A stretch of DNA of 64,000 nucleotides from Fidelibacterota bacterium TCS55 (GTDB lineage Bacteria > Fidelibacterota > Marinisomatia > Marinisomatales > TCS55), in the NCBI GenBank assembly GCA_001577025.1, contig LSCF01000002.1, positions 1 through 64,000 on the forward strand. The letters are read 5' to 3'. A model generated the notes under the pieces. The model did no database searches and was not told where the DNA came from. It worked only from the letters and a program-made list of their open reading frames with translations. Below are positions 56,254-63,611 of this stretch, one piece after another (position 1 is the first letter of the stretch; each line of letters begins with the position of its first letter). A program made the position numbers and the translations under genes.

Positions 56254-56714
56254 CTTCTTCTATTCCGTAATTCTCTTTGTGCATCACGCTTAATATCTCG
56301 TTCTTTGATGGCATCTTTCTTATCAAAAGTCTTTTTTCCTTTGGCCAATCCAATTTCTAATTTGGCTCTACCCTTGTTATTAAAATATATTTTTAGGGGT
56401 ATAGCCGTCAATCCCTTTTGATCTAGGGATGCCTGTATTTTTGAAATTTCCCTCTTATGGAGCAATAACCTCCGATTTCGTACCGGATCATGCCCTTCAG
56501 TTCCCGTATGGGAATATGGGTTAATATGCACGCCAACCACCCATGCTTGTCCTTTTCGGATCACTACATAGGCTTCCTTTACATTGGCATTACCTTCTCT
56601 GAGACTTTTTACCTCACTACCCAATAATTCAATACCTGCTTCATAGGTATCCAGAATGTGATATTCGTGGAAGGCTTTGCGATTGGTGGCGACAACCTGA
56701 TTATCCATAGTCAA
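56250..56714 (-). CDS. smpB: SsrA-binding protein SmpB
   Basis: The tmRNA partner in trans-translation, which frees stalled ribosomes. The 154 residues have the usual OB-like fold with VATNRKAFHEYHILDTYEAGIEL (given here in part), GSEVKSLREGNANVKEAYV, VRNRRLLLHKREI and the basic C-terminal tail GKKTFDKKDAIKERD... that inserts into the ribosome. The ssrA RNA gene itself was not found nearby. The gene is coupled to tyrS. Confidence 0.96.
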   Translation of the reverse strand: MTMDNQVVATNRKAFHEYHILDTYEAGIELLGSEVKSLREGNANVKEAYVVIRKGQAWVVGVHINPYSHTGTEGHDPVRNRRLLLHKREISKIQASLDQKGLTAIPLKIYFNNKGRAKLEIGLAKGKKTFDKKDAIKERDIKRDAQRELRNRRR

Positions 56715-56810
56715 AATTCTGACAGCAAAAATACGGAATTCGCCTTTCCGCTTCCAAGTTTATTCCTTGCCGATCGAACATACAAAAATGTAATTTTCTG
56801 TCGCTTTTTT

Positions 56811-56894
56811 GCCCGGGTGGCGGAATTGGTAGACGCGCACGGTTCAGGTCCGTGTGTCCTAAAAGACGTGCTGGTTCGACTCCAGTCTCGGGCA
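56811..56894 (+). tRNA. tRNA-Leu (anticodon CAG)
   Basis: The acceptor GCCCGGG (56811-56817) pairs with CTCGGGC (56887-56893, one G-U), with discriminator A (56894). The D arm GGCGGAATTGGTAGAC, the anticodon stem CACGG/CCGTG with loop TTCAGGT (anticodon CAG, reading CUG), a class II variable arm and the T arm GCTGGTTCGACTCCAGT are visible. CCA is not encoded. It lies divergent from smpB, and a GIY-YIG gene begins six bases after it. Confidence 0.95.
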
Positions 56895-56900
56895 CAAACA

Positions 56901-57140
56901 ATGTATTTTACTTATGTACTTCGATCAGCCGACGGAAAACATCGATATGTTGGCCATTGCAAGAATCTTCGATCTCAACTCAATCAGCACAATGCGAGGA
57001 ATGTAAAAGCGACACGAGAACATCGCCCTTGGGAAATGGTTTATTCGGAAAAATTCAATTCAGAAAAAGAGGCTGTCTTTCGAGAACGGTTCTTTAAGTC
57101 AACAGCAGGGCAAAAATGGCTGGGTGAACGGAAAATTTAA
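56901..57140 (+). CDS. GIY-YIG nuclease-domain protein
   Basis: A stand-alone GIY-YIG domain of 79 residues. MYFTYVLRSADGKHRYVGHCKNL holds the GIY-like (TYVL) and YIG-like (RYVGH) strands, followed by a conserved Arg/Asn helix (LRSQLNQHN). The metal Glu lies in FNSEKEAVFRERFFKSTAGQKWL. Such proteins are small nucleases of largely unknown role, often seen in FCB bacteria. The ATG is six bases downstream of the tRNA-Leu 3' end, so the mRNA would be nearly leaderless after tRNA processing. The frame is also open upstream through the tRNA gene, but that longer reading is not credible. Confidence 0.85.
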   Translation: MYFTYVLRSADGKHRYVGHCKNLRSQLNQHNARNVKATREHRPWEMVYSEKFNSEKEAVFRERFFKSTAGQKWLGERKI

Positions 57141-57176
57141 TATTTTTCATCTATTTCGTAGTCTAGACAACCAAAA

Positions 57177-58139
57177 TCAAAATAAATCGTATTTTCCTTT
57201 GTTTGCCCGTTTTACAATATATTGAATTTTCCTATTTACAGATTTGATTTCACTTTTGGTCAAACCGATCTGAATAATATTTCCTTCTTGGCGAACCCCT
57301 CTATTCGGTTTTAGGTTTTTGGTGGGCTCTACCACTTCAACACCATTGTCTGTAACATACAACTGAGCCACAACACCCAATTGCCTATTCAAATCATCCA
57401 GCGTGATGGTTTTTAATTTATCGATGGTCTTTTTCGGTAACTTTTTGACATGGAGATTTCGCCAAATCGTACCTTTATCACTTTCTGGACTACTAAATGT
57501 CACCCCATTATCTACTGAGAATACTCGGGGATTATCCCCATTGATTGAGGTGAGTAAATTTCCTTCGTTACTATCCTTGTGACTAATGATGAAAGTCATG
57601 ATATTGGTATTGGCAAAATGTTTTGCATATACTGCATTCGTATTGAATTTTTCTTTATCATAGATTTCACCCCCAATAGATACTTCATTTAACCAGTATT
57701 GCATCATCACCAATACAACATTTGATTTTTTGAAAGTGGGAACAGCTTCTTTTTCTATGGATAAATATTCTGATAATAGAAATCCTCTTGCTACTGTAGG
57801 CGGCACCACAAAATCACTCTCATCCAGAAATAGTTTTTGTAATTCATAGGCTGCAATTTCAAAACGAGGTGCATTATTAAACACGTGGCCTTCATTTAAT
57901 GCACGACGCCATTTGATTTGCAAATCCTTTCCATCGTCATACTTAAGAATGACTCGTTTCCCAATATCTCCTTTAAATCGTAAATCGCGGAATTTAAAAA
58001 TTTCAAAATCCTCATGGATGAGCTTACGCTCGATTTCGTCTACAGGATAGGTTATATTGACATCTTGTGCCCAAGGAATGCTTAAAACAAAAACTAAGCA
58101 TGCTGGTAAATAAAGTCTGCGTTTACATGAATAAGACAT
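57177..58139 (-). CDS. Exported kinase-fold protein (FAM20/PI3-4K-like)
   Basis: The start at 58139 has a strong RBS (GGAGG) and gives 320 residues with a signal peptide (about 6-24). Residues K76 in LQIKWRR, E99 in the AAYELQKLF helix, the VVPPTVARG strand, the catalytic loop SHKDSNEGNLL (H187, D189, N194) and the metal motif VFSVDNGVTF (D210) follow the order of a protein-kinase-like fold. The DNG form is like FAM20 and PI3/4-kinase relatives. This is unusual for an exported bacterial protein. The substrate is unknown. A lipid, sugar or protein kinase are all possible, as is an inactive relative. Confidence 0.6.
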   Translation of the reverse strand: MSYSCKRRLYLPACLVFVLSIPWAQDVNITYPVDEIERKLIHEDFEIFKFRDLRFKGDIGKRVILKYDDGKDLQIKWRRALNEGHVFNNAPRFEIAAYELQKLFLDESDFVVPPTVARGFLLSEYLSIEKEAVPTFKKSNVVLVMMQYWLNEVSIGGEIYDKEKFNTNAVYAKHFANTNIMTFIISHKDSNEGNLLTSINGDNPRVFSVDNGVTFSSPESDKGTIWRNLHVKKLPKKTIDKLKTITLDDLNRQLGVVAQLYVTDNGVEVVEPTKNLKPNRGVRQEGNIIQIGLTKSEIKSVNRKIQYIVKRANKGKYDLF

Positions 58140-58145
58140 TTCATT

Positions 58146-58151
58146 CCTCCT
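58146..58151 (-). promoter_or_regulatory. Strong ribosome-binding site of the kinase-like gene
   Basis: AGGAGG on the minus strand, six bases before the ATG at 58137-58139, decides that start over the ATG at 58175. Confidence 0.75.
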
Positions 58152-58253
58152 TTTGATGTCTGGACAATTCCACAAATCAATTTAATCATATAGAATAGTG
58201 TCTAAAAAGGTTAATATTCTTCCTCCTGTACCTATACAGCTATAACTTTCATA

Positions 58254-59354
58254 ATGCACATTTTACTTCTTGAACCCTATTTCACAGGGTCCCATCTGGC
58301 TTGGGCTGAAGGGTTGCAAAGCTATTCAAAAAATGAAATTGATATATTGTCCCTAAAGGGTCAATTTTGGAAATGGCGATTGCACGGCGGTGCTGTTTCC
58401 TTAGCAAATCAATTTAATGGCTTAGAACGATCACCCGATTTAATCTTCGCAACGAGCATGCTGGACTTAACAACATTCCTTGCTTTAACACGAAAGAAAT
58501 CAAAGGACATTCCCATCGCCATCTATTTTCATGAAAATCAGCTTTCCTATCCGTGGTCACCTACTGATCGTGACGTCATTGAAAATAGGAATAAACATTA
58601 TGGATTTATCAATTACGCCTCGGCCTTGGCTGCAGATCACGTATTATTTAATTCAAAATACCATAAAAATTCATTTATAAAAGAATCGAAAAATTTGCTA
58701 AAACATTTCCCCGATTATAATGAATTGGACTCAATCTCCGCTATTGAGAATAAGAGCACTGTTCTTCACCTTGGACTTGATCTGAATCGATTTGATCCGT
58801 TTAAAACGAACCATGATGGGCCACCACTTATCCTTTGGAACCACCGGTGGGAATATGACAAAAATCCAGAGGACTTTTTTCACACATTATTCCGGCTTCA
58901 AGATAAAGGAATTGAATTCCAATTGGCGGTACTTGGGGAGAATTTTAAATCGACACCATCCATTTTTGATGAGGCCAAGGAAAAGCTATCTGAAAAGATT
59001 GTCCACTTTGGCTTTTGTAAATCGTTTGAAACCTATGCCCAATGGCTGTGGAATGCGGATATATTACCCGTCACCAATATCCAAGATTTCTTCGGTATCA
59101 GCATTATTGAAGCGATTTATACTGACACATATCCCCTTTTGCCTAATCGGCTTACTTATCCTGAACTACTGCCGGAAAAATACCATAAAAATCACATTTA
59201 TATAGATGAATCAGATCTTTATGAAAAACTCAAATCAGCCATCATGGATATTTCACATGTAAGAACATGTAAATTTTCGGCAATTGCTGAACCATTTGAC
59301 TGGAGTAATATGGCACCAGTATATGACGAGTTATTTTCGACTTTTATAGATTAA
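58254..59354 (+). CDS. DUF3524 glycosyltransferase, QTMAN/GTDC1-like
   Basis: A GT-B glycosyltransferase of 366 residues. The N-terminal DUF3524 domain is clear: MHILLLEPYFTGSHLAWAEGL, KWRLHGGAVSLANQF (given here in part) and IAIYFHENQLSYPW. A GT4-like C-terminal domain (about 180-350) has LILWNHRWEYDKNPEDFF and DFFGISIIEAIY. The vertebrate relative GTDC1 is tRNA-queuosine alpha-mannosyltransferase. Bacterial relatives are known by sequence, and their role in queuosine mannosylation is inference here. No queuosine genes are nearby. The stop overlaps that of the convergent DegT gene, sharing TTAA. Confidence 0.85.
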   Translation: MHILLLEPYFTGSHLAWAEGLQSYSKNEIDILSLKGQFWKWRLHGGAVSLANQFNGLERSPDLIFATSMLDLTTFLALTRKKSKDIPIAIYFHENQLSYPWSPTDRDVIENRNKHYGFINYASALAADHVLFNSKYHKNSFIKESKNLLKHFPDYNELDSISAIENKSTVLHLGLDLNRFDPFKTNHDGPPLILWNHRWEYDKNPEDFFHTLFRLQDKGIEFQLAVLGENFKSTPSIFDEAKEKLSEKIVHFGFCKSFETYAQWLWNADILPVTNIQDFFGISIIEAIYTDTYPLLPNRLTYPELLPEKYHKNHIYIDESDLYEKLKSAIMDISHVRTCKFSAIAEPFDWSNMAPVYDELFSTFID

Positions 59355-60577
59355 TCCTGAAATGATTCAGGTGATGTTCTGAGTGCAGACGTCACTTTCT
59401 CAAATGCATCAATAATATCTTGCGCATCCTGTGCATCGCCTAGTAAATGATTTTGTTTTAACCAGACAGCTTCTTCGTCGGCAATTCGCTCTGTGACGGG
59501 CATACTCAATGAACTATAATCATACCCTTTGAGCCATGGATATTCATCCACATCCGTAACAAATAATTTCTCCCGATACAATGGCGTATAGCCCATATAT
59601 GTATAAATACCCTCCGCTTGCATAGCTTTGAAGAATTTCTCCCTCGGTATGCCATGAAATGCGTCCGCATTGTACCGCGTTAGATAAATATGATTAGCCT
59701 GTCGTGTGGTTCCCTCATAAGTCCCATTTAACGTGATGCCGTCGATTTGCCCGATGGCATCATCCAATCTTTGTCGATTTGCATCTCGTAATGCCATATC
59801 ATTAAAAATGGAATCTATCTGGGGCATAAGCATACTGGTGGCCATGGCATTCAGTCGAAAATTTCCACCAAGAAATGAATGCTCATAAAATTCGCCTCCT
59901 TTTGTCCGACCGCAGTTATGATAAGAAAAACACTTTTCATAAAATGTTTCGTCGTTGGAGACAATGGCTCCACCTTCGCCGGCGGACATATTTTTTGATG
60001 TTTGAAAACTAAAAATACCACCGAGGCCCAATGCACCCACTTTCGTCCCTTTCCATTCTGAACCATGGGCTTGGGCTGCATCTTCAAGAATGGGGATATC
60101 ATGTTTTTGCCCAATCGCTAAAATGGCATCCATGTCTGCAGGATTCCCTGCAATGTGGACAGGCATAATGGCCTTTGTTTTTTCGGTTATGGCATCCTCA
60201 ATCAAATTGGGATCAAGGTTAAATGTATTTTCGTCTATATCCACAAAAACAGGTACCGCATTGGCCATGAGAACAGCGGAAGCAGTGGCGATAAAAGTAT
60301 AGGGTGGTATAATCACTTCATCTCCAGCCTTCACACCGGCTGCTTTGAGCATGACCCAAAGGGCTGTGGTGCCGGAACTGGTGCTGATACAATGTTTCGC
60401 ATCTTGGAATCTAGCAAATTGTTCTTCAAACCGACTGATAGCCGCGCTGCCTACACCCCACCCATCATTCTCTAATGTTGAAATGATAGCATCTTTTAAG
60501 TCGGATGTGGGTCTTGGCCATTCTGGGAATGGCTTGGTTCGAATCGGGTCACCGCCGTGAATTGCAAGTTTAGACAT
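59351..60577 (-). CDS. DegT/DnrJ/EryC1-family sugar aminotransferase
   Basis: A PLP-dependent aminotransferase acting on nucleotide-linked keto-sugars, 408 residues. Motifs are GWGVGSAAISRFEEQFARF, STSSGTTALWVMLKAAGV, DEVIIPPYTFIATASA, PILEDAAQAHGSEWKG and the PLP lysine in FSFQTSKNMSAGEGGAI. It is likely to make an amino sugar for surface polysaccharide. It is transcribed convergently with the DUF3524 gene. The flanking region at 60578-60811 is shared with hsp20. Confidence 0.93.
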   Translation of the reverse strand: MSKLAIHGGDPIRTKPFPEWPRPTSDLKDAIISTLENDGWGVGSAAISRFEEQFARFQDAKHCISTSSGTTALWVMLKAAGVKAGDEVIIPPYTFIATASAVLMANAVPVFVDIDENTFNLDPNLIEDAITEKTKAIMPVHIAGNPADMDAILAIGQKHDIPILEDAAQAHGSEWKGTKVGALGLGGIFSFQTSKNMSAGEGGAIVSNDETFYEKCFSYHNCGRTKGGEFYEHSFLGGNFRLNAMATSMLMPQIDSIFNDMALRDANRQRLDDAIGQIDGITLNGTYEGTTRQANHIYLTRYNADAFHGIPREKFFKAMQAEGIYTYMGYTPLYREKLFVTDVDEYPWLKGYDYSSLSMPVTERIADEEAVWLKQNHLLGDAQDAQDIIDAFEKVTSALRTSPESFQD

Positions 60578-60811
60578 GGTGTGTTATATAATTCCTTAAT
60601 TATTTGAACGGAATATTACTGAATTATACAAATGCTGGCCAATTAACTATTCATTTCCGCCTGATTTTCAGAACCCCATGCCATATGTTCACACCCCACT
60701 GACATATAGACAGTATAAAATGAAATATAGGCAATATTCTATTTATGGCACAGACATTGTCATTATTGGGGTGAAATATTTTGAAAACTAAACAAAACAA
60801 AGGAGTCACAA
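60578..60811. promoter_or_regulatory. Divergent intergenic region upstream of hsp20 and the DegT gene
   Basis: This 234-base region is AT-rich and holds no gene. Towards hsp20 it has a TGGCAC-N5-TTGT element (60746-60760), similar to a sigma54 site except for the -12 GC, and an RBS AAGGAG (60799-60804). A loose inverted pair, CACCCC near 60693 with GGGGTG near 60768, may be an operator. None is proven. Confidence 0.3.
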
Positions 60812-61246
60812 ATGACTTTAGTAAAATGGAACCCAACTCGTTCATTAATTACCGATTTTGACCGGATGCTGGACGGCATCTTTAACGATGGATGGAATTT
60901 GAATCCGACGATTCGAACCAATGCCATCCCTGTTGACATTTCGGAAAATGACAATGCATTCATATTAAATGCGGACTTTCCGGGATTTGACAAAACAGAT
61001 GTAAATCTCACTATTGAAGAAGGTGTATTAACATTGAGTGCCAATCGGGAATTGGATAACAAATCTAATGATGGTGCTTACCGCATTCGGGAAAGACGTG
61101 CCGGATCATTTAGTCGCAGTTTCACACTTCCAGAAAATGTGTTGGCGGATGATATCAATGCCAAATTCAAAAATGGCACATTATCTGTTACCATTCCCAA
61201 AGCAGAAGAAGTTAAACCGGACGTTCGTCAGATCAAGATCGGTTAA
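60812..61246 (+). CDS. Hsp20/alpha-crystallin small heat-shock protein
   Basis: An ATP-independent holdase of 144 residues. The N-terminal WNPTRSLITDFDRMLDGIF arm precedes the alpha-crystallin domain (about 45-140), with VDISENDNAFILNADFPGF, EGVLTLSANRE, GSFSRSFTLPENV and AKFKNGTLSVTIPKAEEVK; the IxI-type tail is QIKIG. It has its own RBS (AAGGAG at 60799-60804) and a strong terminator. It is one of the few plus-strand genes. Confidence 0.96.
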   Translation: MTLVKWNPTRSLITDFDRMLDGIFNDGWNLNPTIRTNAIPVDISENDNAFILNADFPGFDKTDVNLTIEEGVLTLSANRELDNKSNDGAYRIRERRAGSFSRSFTLPENVLADDINAKFKNGTLSVTIPKAEEVKPDVRQIKIG

Positions 61247-61256
61247 AATGAAAACC

Positions 61257-61287
61257 AAAAGGGGCGCGAAATAGCGCCCCTTTTTTT
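61257..61287 (+). terminator. Rho-independent terminator of hsp20
   Basis: The stem GGGGCGC (61261-61267) and GCGCCCC (61274-61280) closes a GAAATA loop, extended by four A-T pairs and followed by a seven-base T run (61281-61287). It sits 10 bases past the hsp20 stop, and its T run overlaps the stop of the convergent FMN reductase gene. Confidence 0.9.
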
Positions 61288-61780
61288 AAACAATATCAAT
61301 TAATCTTTTTAGAATTCTAATTGCTGATTCTTCATTCAGCGGAGTCTGTTTTGTCACAGAAATTGATCGTGCCAATACATTCGTTCCCATATACTCTAAC
61401 TGAGATCGAAATGCAGCAATGAATCGATGTCCTGATCCCCAACTTTGGGTGGCAATGAGAGCAAACTTACCAATAAATGCATCACGCCAATTTTTGGATT
61501 TTACCGTTACCCAGGTAATGGCATTGGATAAAATAGGCGGTACACCTCCATTGTATTCAGGTGAACAAAATATAAACCCATCCGCTTCATTTAAGGCTTC
61601 AACCAGACCATTAATAGATTCACCATCCAAGGATGCATCGCCACTGTATAATGGTAATGGATGATCTTCCAGACAAATTAAATTTGCTTCCTGCCCCTCG
61701 CCTTTGAGTAATGATTGTAGATTTTTGGCTAACGTCAGGTTATTGTCTTTTGTGGCAGAAATGATTAATAGTTTACCCAT
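61286..61780 (-). CDS. NADPH-dependent FMN reductase family protein
   Basis: A flavodoxin-like oxidoreductase of 164 residues. MGKLLIISATKDNNLTLAKNL is the N-terminal strand with the phosphate loop. FCSPEYNGGVPPILSNAITW is the SPEYNGxxPxxLKNAIDW family signature, and SWGSGHRFIAAFR follows. Such enzymes reduce flavins, quinones or azo compounds with NAD(P)H. The ATG overlaps the fabG stop (TAATG). Confidence 0.92.
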   Translation of the reverse strand: MGKLLIISATKDNNLTLAKNLQSLLKGEGQEANLICLEDHPLPLYSGDASLDGESINGLVEALNEADGFIFCSPEYNGGVPPILSNAITWVTVKSKNWRDAFIGKFALIATQSWGSGHRFIAAFRSQLEYMGTNVLARSISVTKQTPLNEESAIRILKRLIDIV

Positions 61781-62508
61781 TATACGACCACACCTCCATC
61801 CACATTGATAACCGTACCACTGATATAAGATGCCTCATCGCTGGCCAAAAAACAATAAGCGTTGGCTACATCTTCTGGCTTACCCCATCTTTTTACAGGC
61901 ACCTTGTTCCCCATCATCTTGATAATTTTTTCCGGCATTTGGGCCGTCATATCTGTTTTGATGAATCCCGGTGCTACCGCATTCACGCGGATGCCATCTT
62001 TGCCTAGTTCACGGGACCACACTTTTGTCATGCCAATGACACCTGATTTTGTGGCCACATAGTTGGTTTGACCAAAATTCCCATAATGCCCCACCACTGA
62101 AGACGCATTTAATATAACACCGCTCCCCTGTTCTTTCATGATCGGTGCCACGGCCTGTGTACACAGATAAACACCTTTTAAATTGACTTCAATCACCCGA
62201 TCAAATTGTGCTTCTTCCATTTTCACCAATGTGCTATCCATGAGGATACCTGCATTATTCACTAATACGTCCACGCGGCCATAAGCATCCATGGTGGACT
62301 GAATCAAGGAATCCACACTCTTTTTATCAGCCACATCCGTTTTGACAAATAATCCGCCCACTTCATCCGCAGTGGACTTTCCGGATGTTTCTTCGAATTC
62401 TGCTACCACAACTTTGGCACCCTCTTTCGCAAATTGTTTTGCAGTAGTTTTTCCAATGCCTCGACCGCTACCCGTAATAACGCAAACTTTACCATCTAAT
62501 AAGTTCAT
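61780..62508 (-). CDS. fabG: 3-oxoacyl-ACP reductase FabG-type SDR
   Basis: A short-chain dehydrogenase of 242 residues. The start at 62508 has GGAG (62517-62520) eight bases before; a longer frame to 62622 runs into the divergent gene. Motifs are ITGSGRGIGKTTAKQF (NAD(P) site TGxxxGxG), VLVNNAGILMDSTL (NNAG), ASSVVGHYGNFGQTNYVATK (Ser-Tyr-Lys triad), and NAVAPGFIKTDMTAQMP. These agree with FabG. It may serve fatty-acid or PHB-type synthesis. No other fab gene is near, so the substrate could differ. Confidence 0.9.
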   Translation of the reverse strand: MNLLDGKVCVITGSGRGIGKTTAKQFAKEGAKVVVAEFEETSGKSTADEVGGLFVKTDVADKKSVDSLIQSTMDAYGRVDVLVNNAGILMDSTLVKMEEAQFDRVIEVNLKGVYLCTQAVAPIMKEQGSGVILNASSVVGHYGNFGQTNYVATKSGVIGMTKVWSRELGKDGIRVNAVAPGFIKTDMTAQMPEKIIKMMGNKVPVKRWGKPEDVANAYCFLASDEASYISGTVINVDGGVVV

Positions 62509-62530
62509 TAGCATAACTCCATCATAAATT

Positions 62531-62558
62531 AAGTAATTTCGATACATTAAAATTACTT
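62531..62558. repeat. Inverted repeat in the fabG / cystathionine beta-synthase intergenic region
   Basis: AAGTAATTT (62531-62539) and its exact complement AAATTACTT (62550-62558), spaced by 10 bases. It lies in the 79-base divergent region, where a regulator binding site is more likely than a terminator. Confidence 0.5.
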
Positions 62559-62587
62559 GTTGAAATTGAATTAAAGAAAGCAATCCA

Positions 62588-63541
62588 ATGATTTTAGAAA
62601 ATATTTTAGGTGCTATTGGCAATACACCAGTCGTTAAGCTTCATTCTTTTGCTAACAAATTGAATTGTGAATTATATGCCAAATGTGAATTTTTTAATGC
62701 AGGCGGTTCTGTAAAAGACCGGATCGGTCTGCGGATGGTCGAGAATGCCGAAAAATCAGGAAGAATCAAACCAGGAGATACTCTTATTGAGCCAACATCT
62801 GGAAATACTGGTATTGGATTAGCTTTGGCGGCGGCAGTAAGAGGATATAAAATGATAATTGTAATGCCAGAAAAGATGAGCATGGAAAAGGAAGTAACCC
62901 TTCGTGCTTTAGGTGCTGAAATTATTCGAACGCCGACAGAAGCAGGCCACGATGACCCTGAGGGGTTGTTTGAGGTCTCAAAACGATTGAATAAAGAGAT
63001 CCCAAACTCTCACATCCTAGATCAATATGGCAACCCAGACAATCCAAATGCACATTATGAAGGGACTGCAGAAGAAATATGGGATGAATTTGGATCTGAT
63101 CTGGATATGGTTGTTGTCGGGGTCGGTACGGGAGGTACGATAACAGGTATTGCAAAAAAGCTAAAGGAAATGAATCCAAATATTAAAATTGTAGGTGCAG
63201 ATCCTTACGGTTCCATTCTTGGAGGTGGAGATGAAATTTTTCCATATCAGGTTGAAGGTATAGGATACGATTTTTTCCCTGATGTTCTTGACAATTCTCT
63301 AGTAGACCAGTATATAAAGGTTGATGACCAAAATTCTTTTGTTATAGCGCGAAAATTGATTAAAGATGAGGGGCTTCTTTGTGGTGGATCAAGTGGCACA
63401 GTAGTTTGGGCTGCACTCCAAGCGGCTCAAACTTTATCTGAAGGACAAAAATGCCTATGTATACTCGCAGACGGAATTCGAAACTATTTAAGCAAATTTA
63501 TTGATGATAAGTGGATGAAAGAAAAAGGATTCAGTATTTAG
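62588..63541 (+). CDS. Cystathionine beta-synthase-like PLP enzyme
   Basis: A fold II PLP enzyme of 317 residues. [36 protein letters not shown] (PLP Lys), [31 protein letters not shown] and [10 protein letters not shown] are shared with cysteine synthase. The C-terminal half has [33 protein letters not shown] and [18 protein letters not shown], which match the CBS core more closely than CysK. No heme or CBS regulatory domains are present. It could make cystathionine or cysteine; no partner gene is adjacent. Confidence 0.85.
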   Translation: MILENILGAIGNTPVVKLHSFANKLNCELYAKCEFFNAGGSVKDRIGLRMVENAEKSGRIKPGDTLIEPTSGNTGIGLALAAAVRGYKMIIVMPEKMSMEKEVTLRALGAEIIRTPTEAGHDDPEGLFEVSKRLNKEIPNSHILDQYGNPDNPNAHYEGTAEEIWDEFGSDLDMVVVGVGTGGTITGIAKKLKEMNPNIKIVGADPYGSILGGGDEIFPYQVEGIGYDFFPDVLDNSLVDQYIKVDDQNSFVIARKLIKDEGLLCGGSSGTVVWAALQAAQTLSEGQKCLCILADGIRNYLSKFIDDKWMKEKGFSI

Positions 63542-63611
63542 TTATGATCAAATAAAAGCGAATCTGCACCTCGAAGTTTTAGGCAGCTTATTCTAATATC
63601 AAGTTCAAAAA

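Noticed and set aside
56658-56900. N-terminal extension of the GIY-YIG frame through the tRNA-Leu gene
   Set aside because: The upstream part is the tRNA itself and antisense smpB; the GIY-YIG domain starts at the ATG at 56901.
60674-60679. CCCCAT as a sigma32 -10 box for hsp20
   Set aside because: No CTTGAA-like -35 at the right distance, and the site is over 130 bases from the start codon.
62509-62622. Longer N-terminus of FabG
   Set aside because: It extends into the divergent gene and has no RBS; the Rossmann fold starts right after the ATG at 62508.
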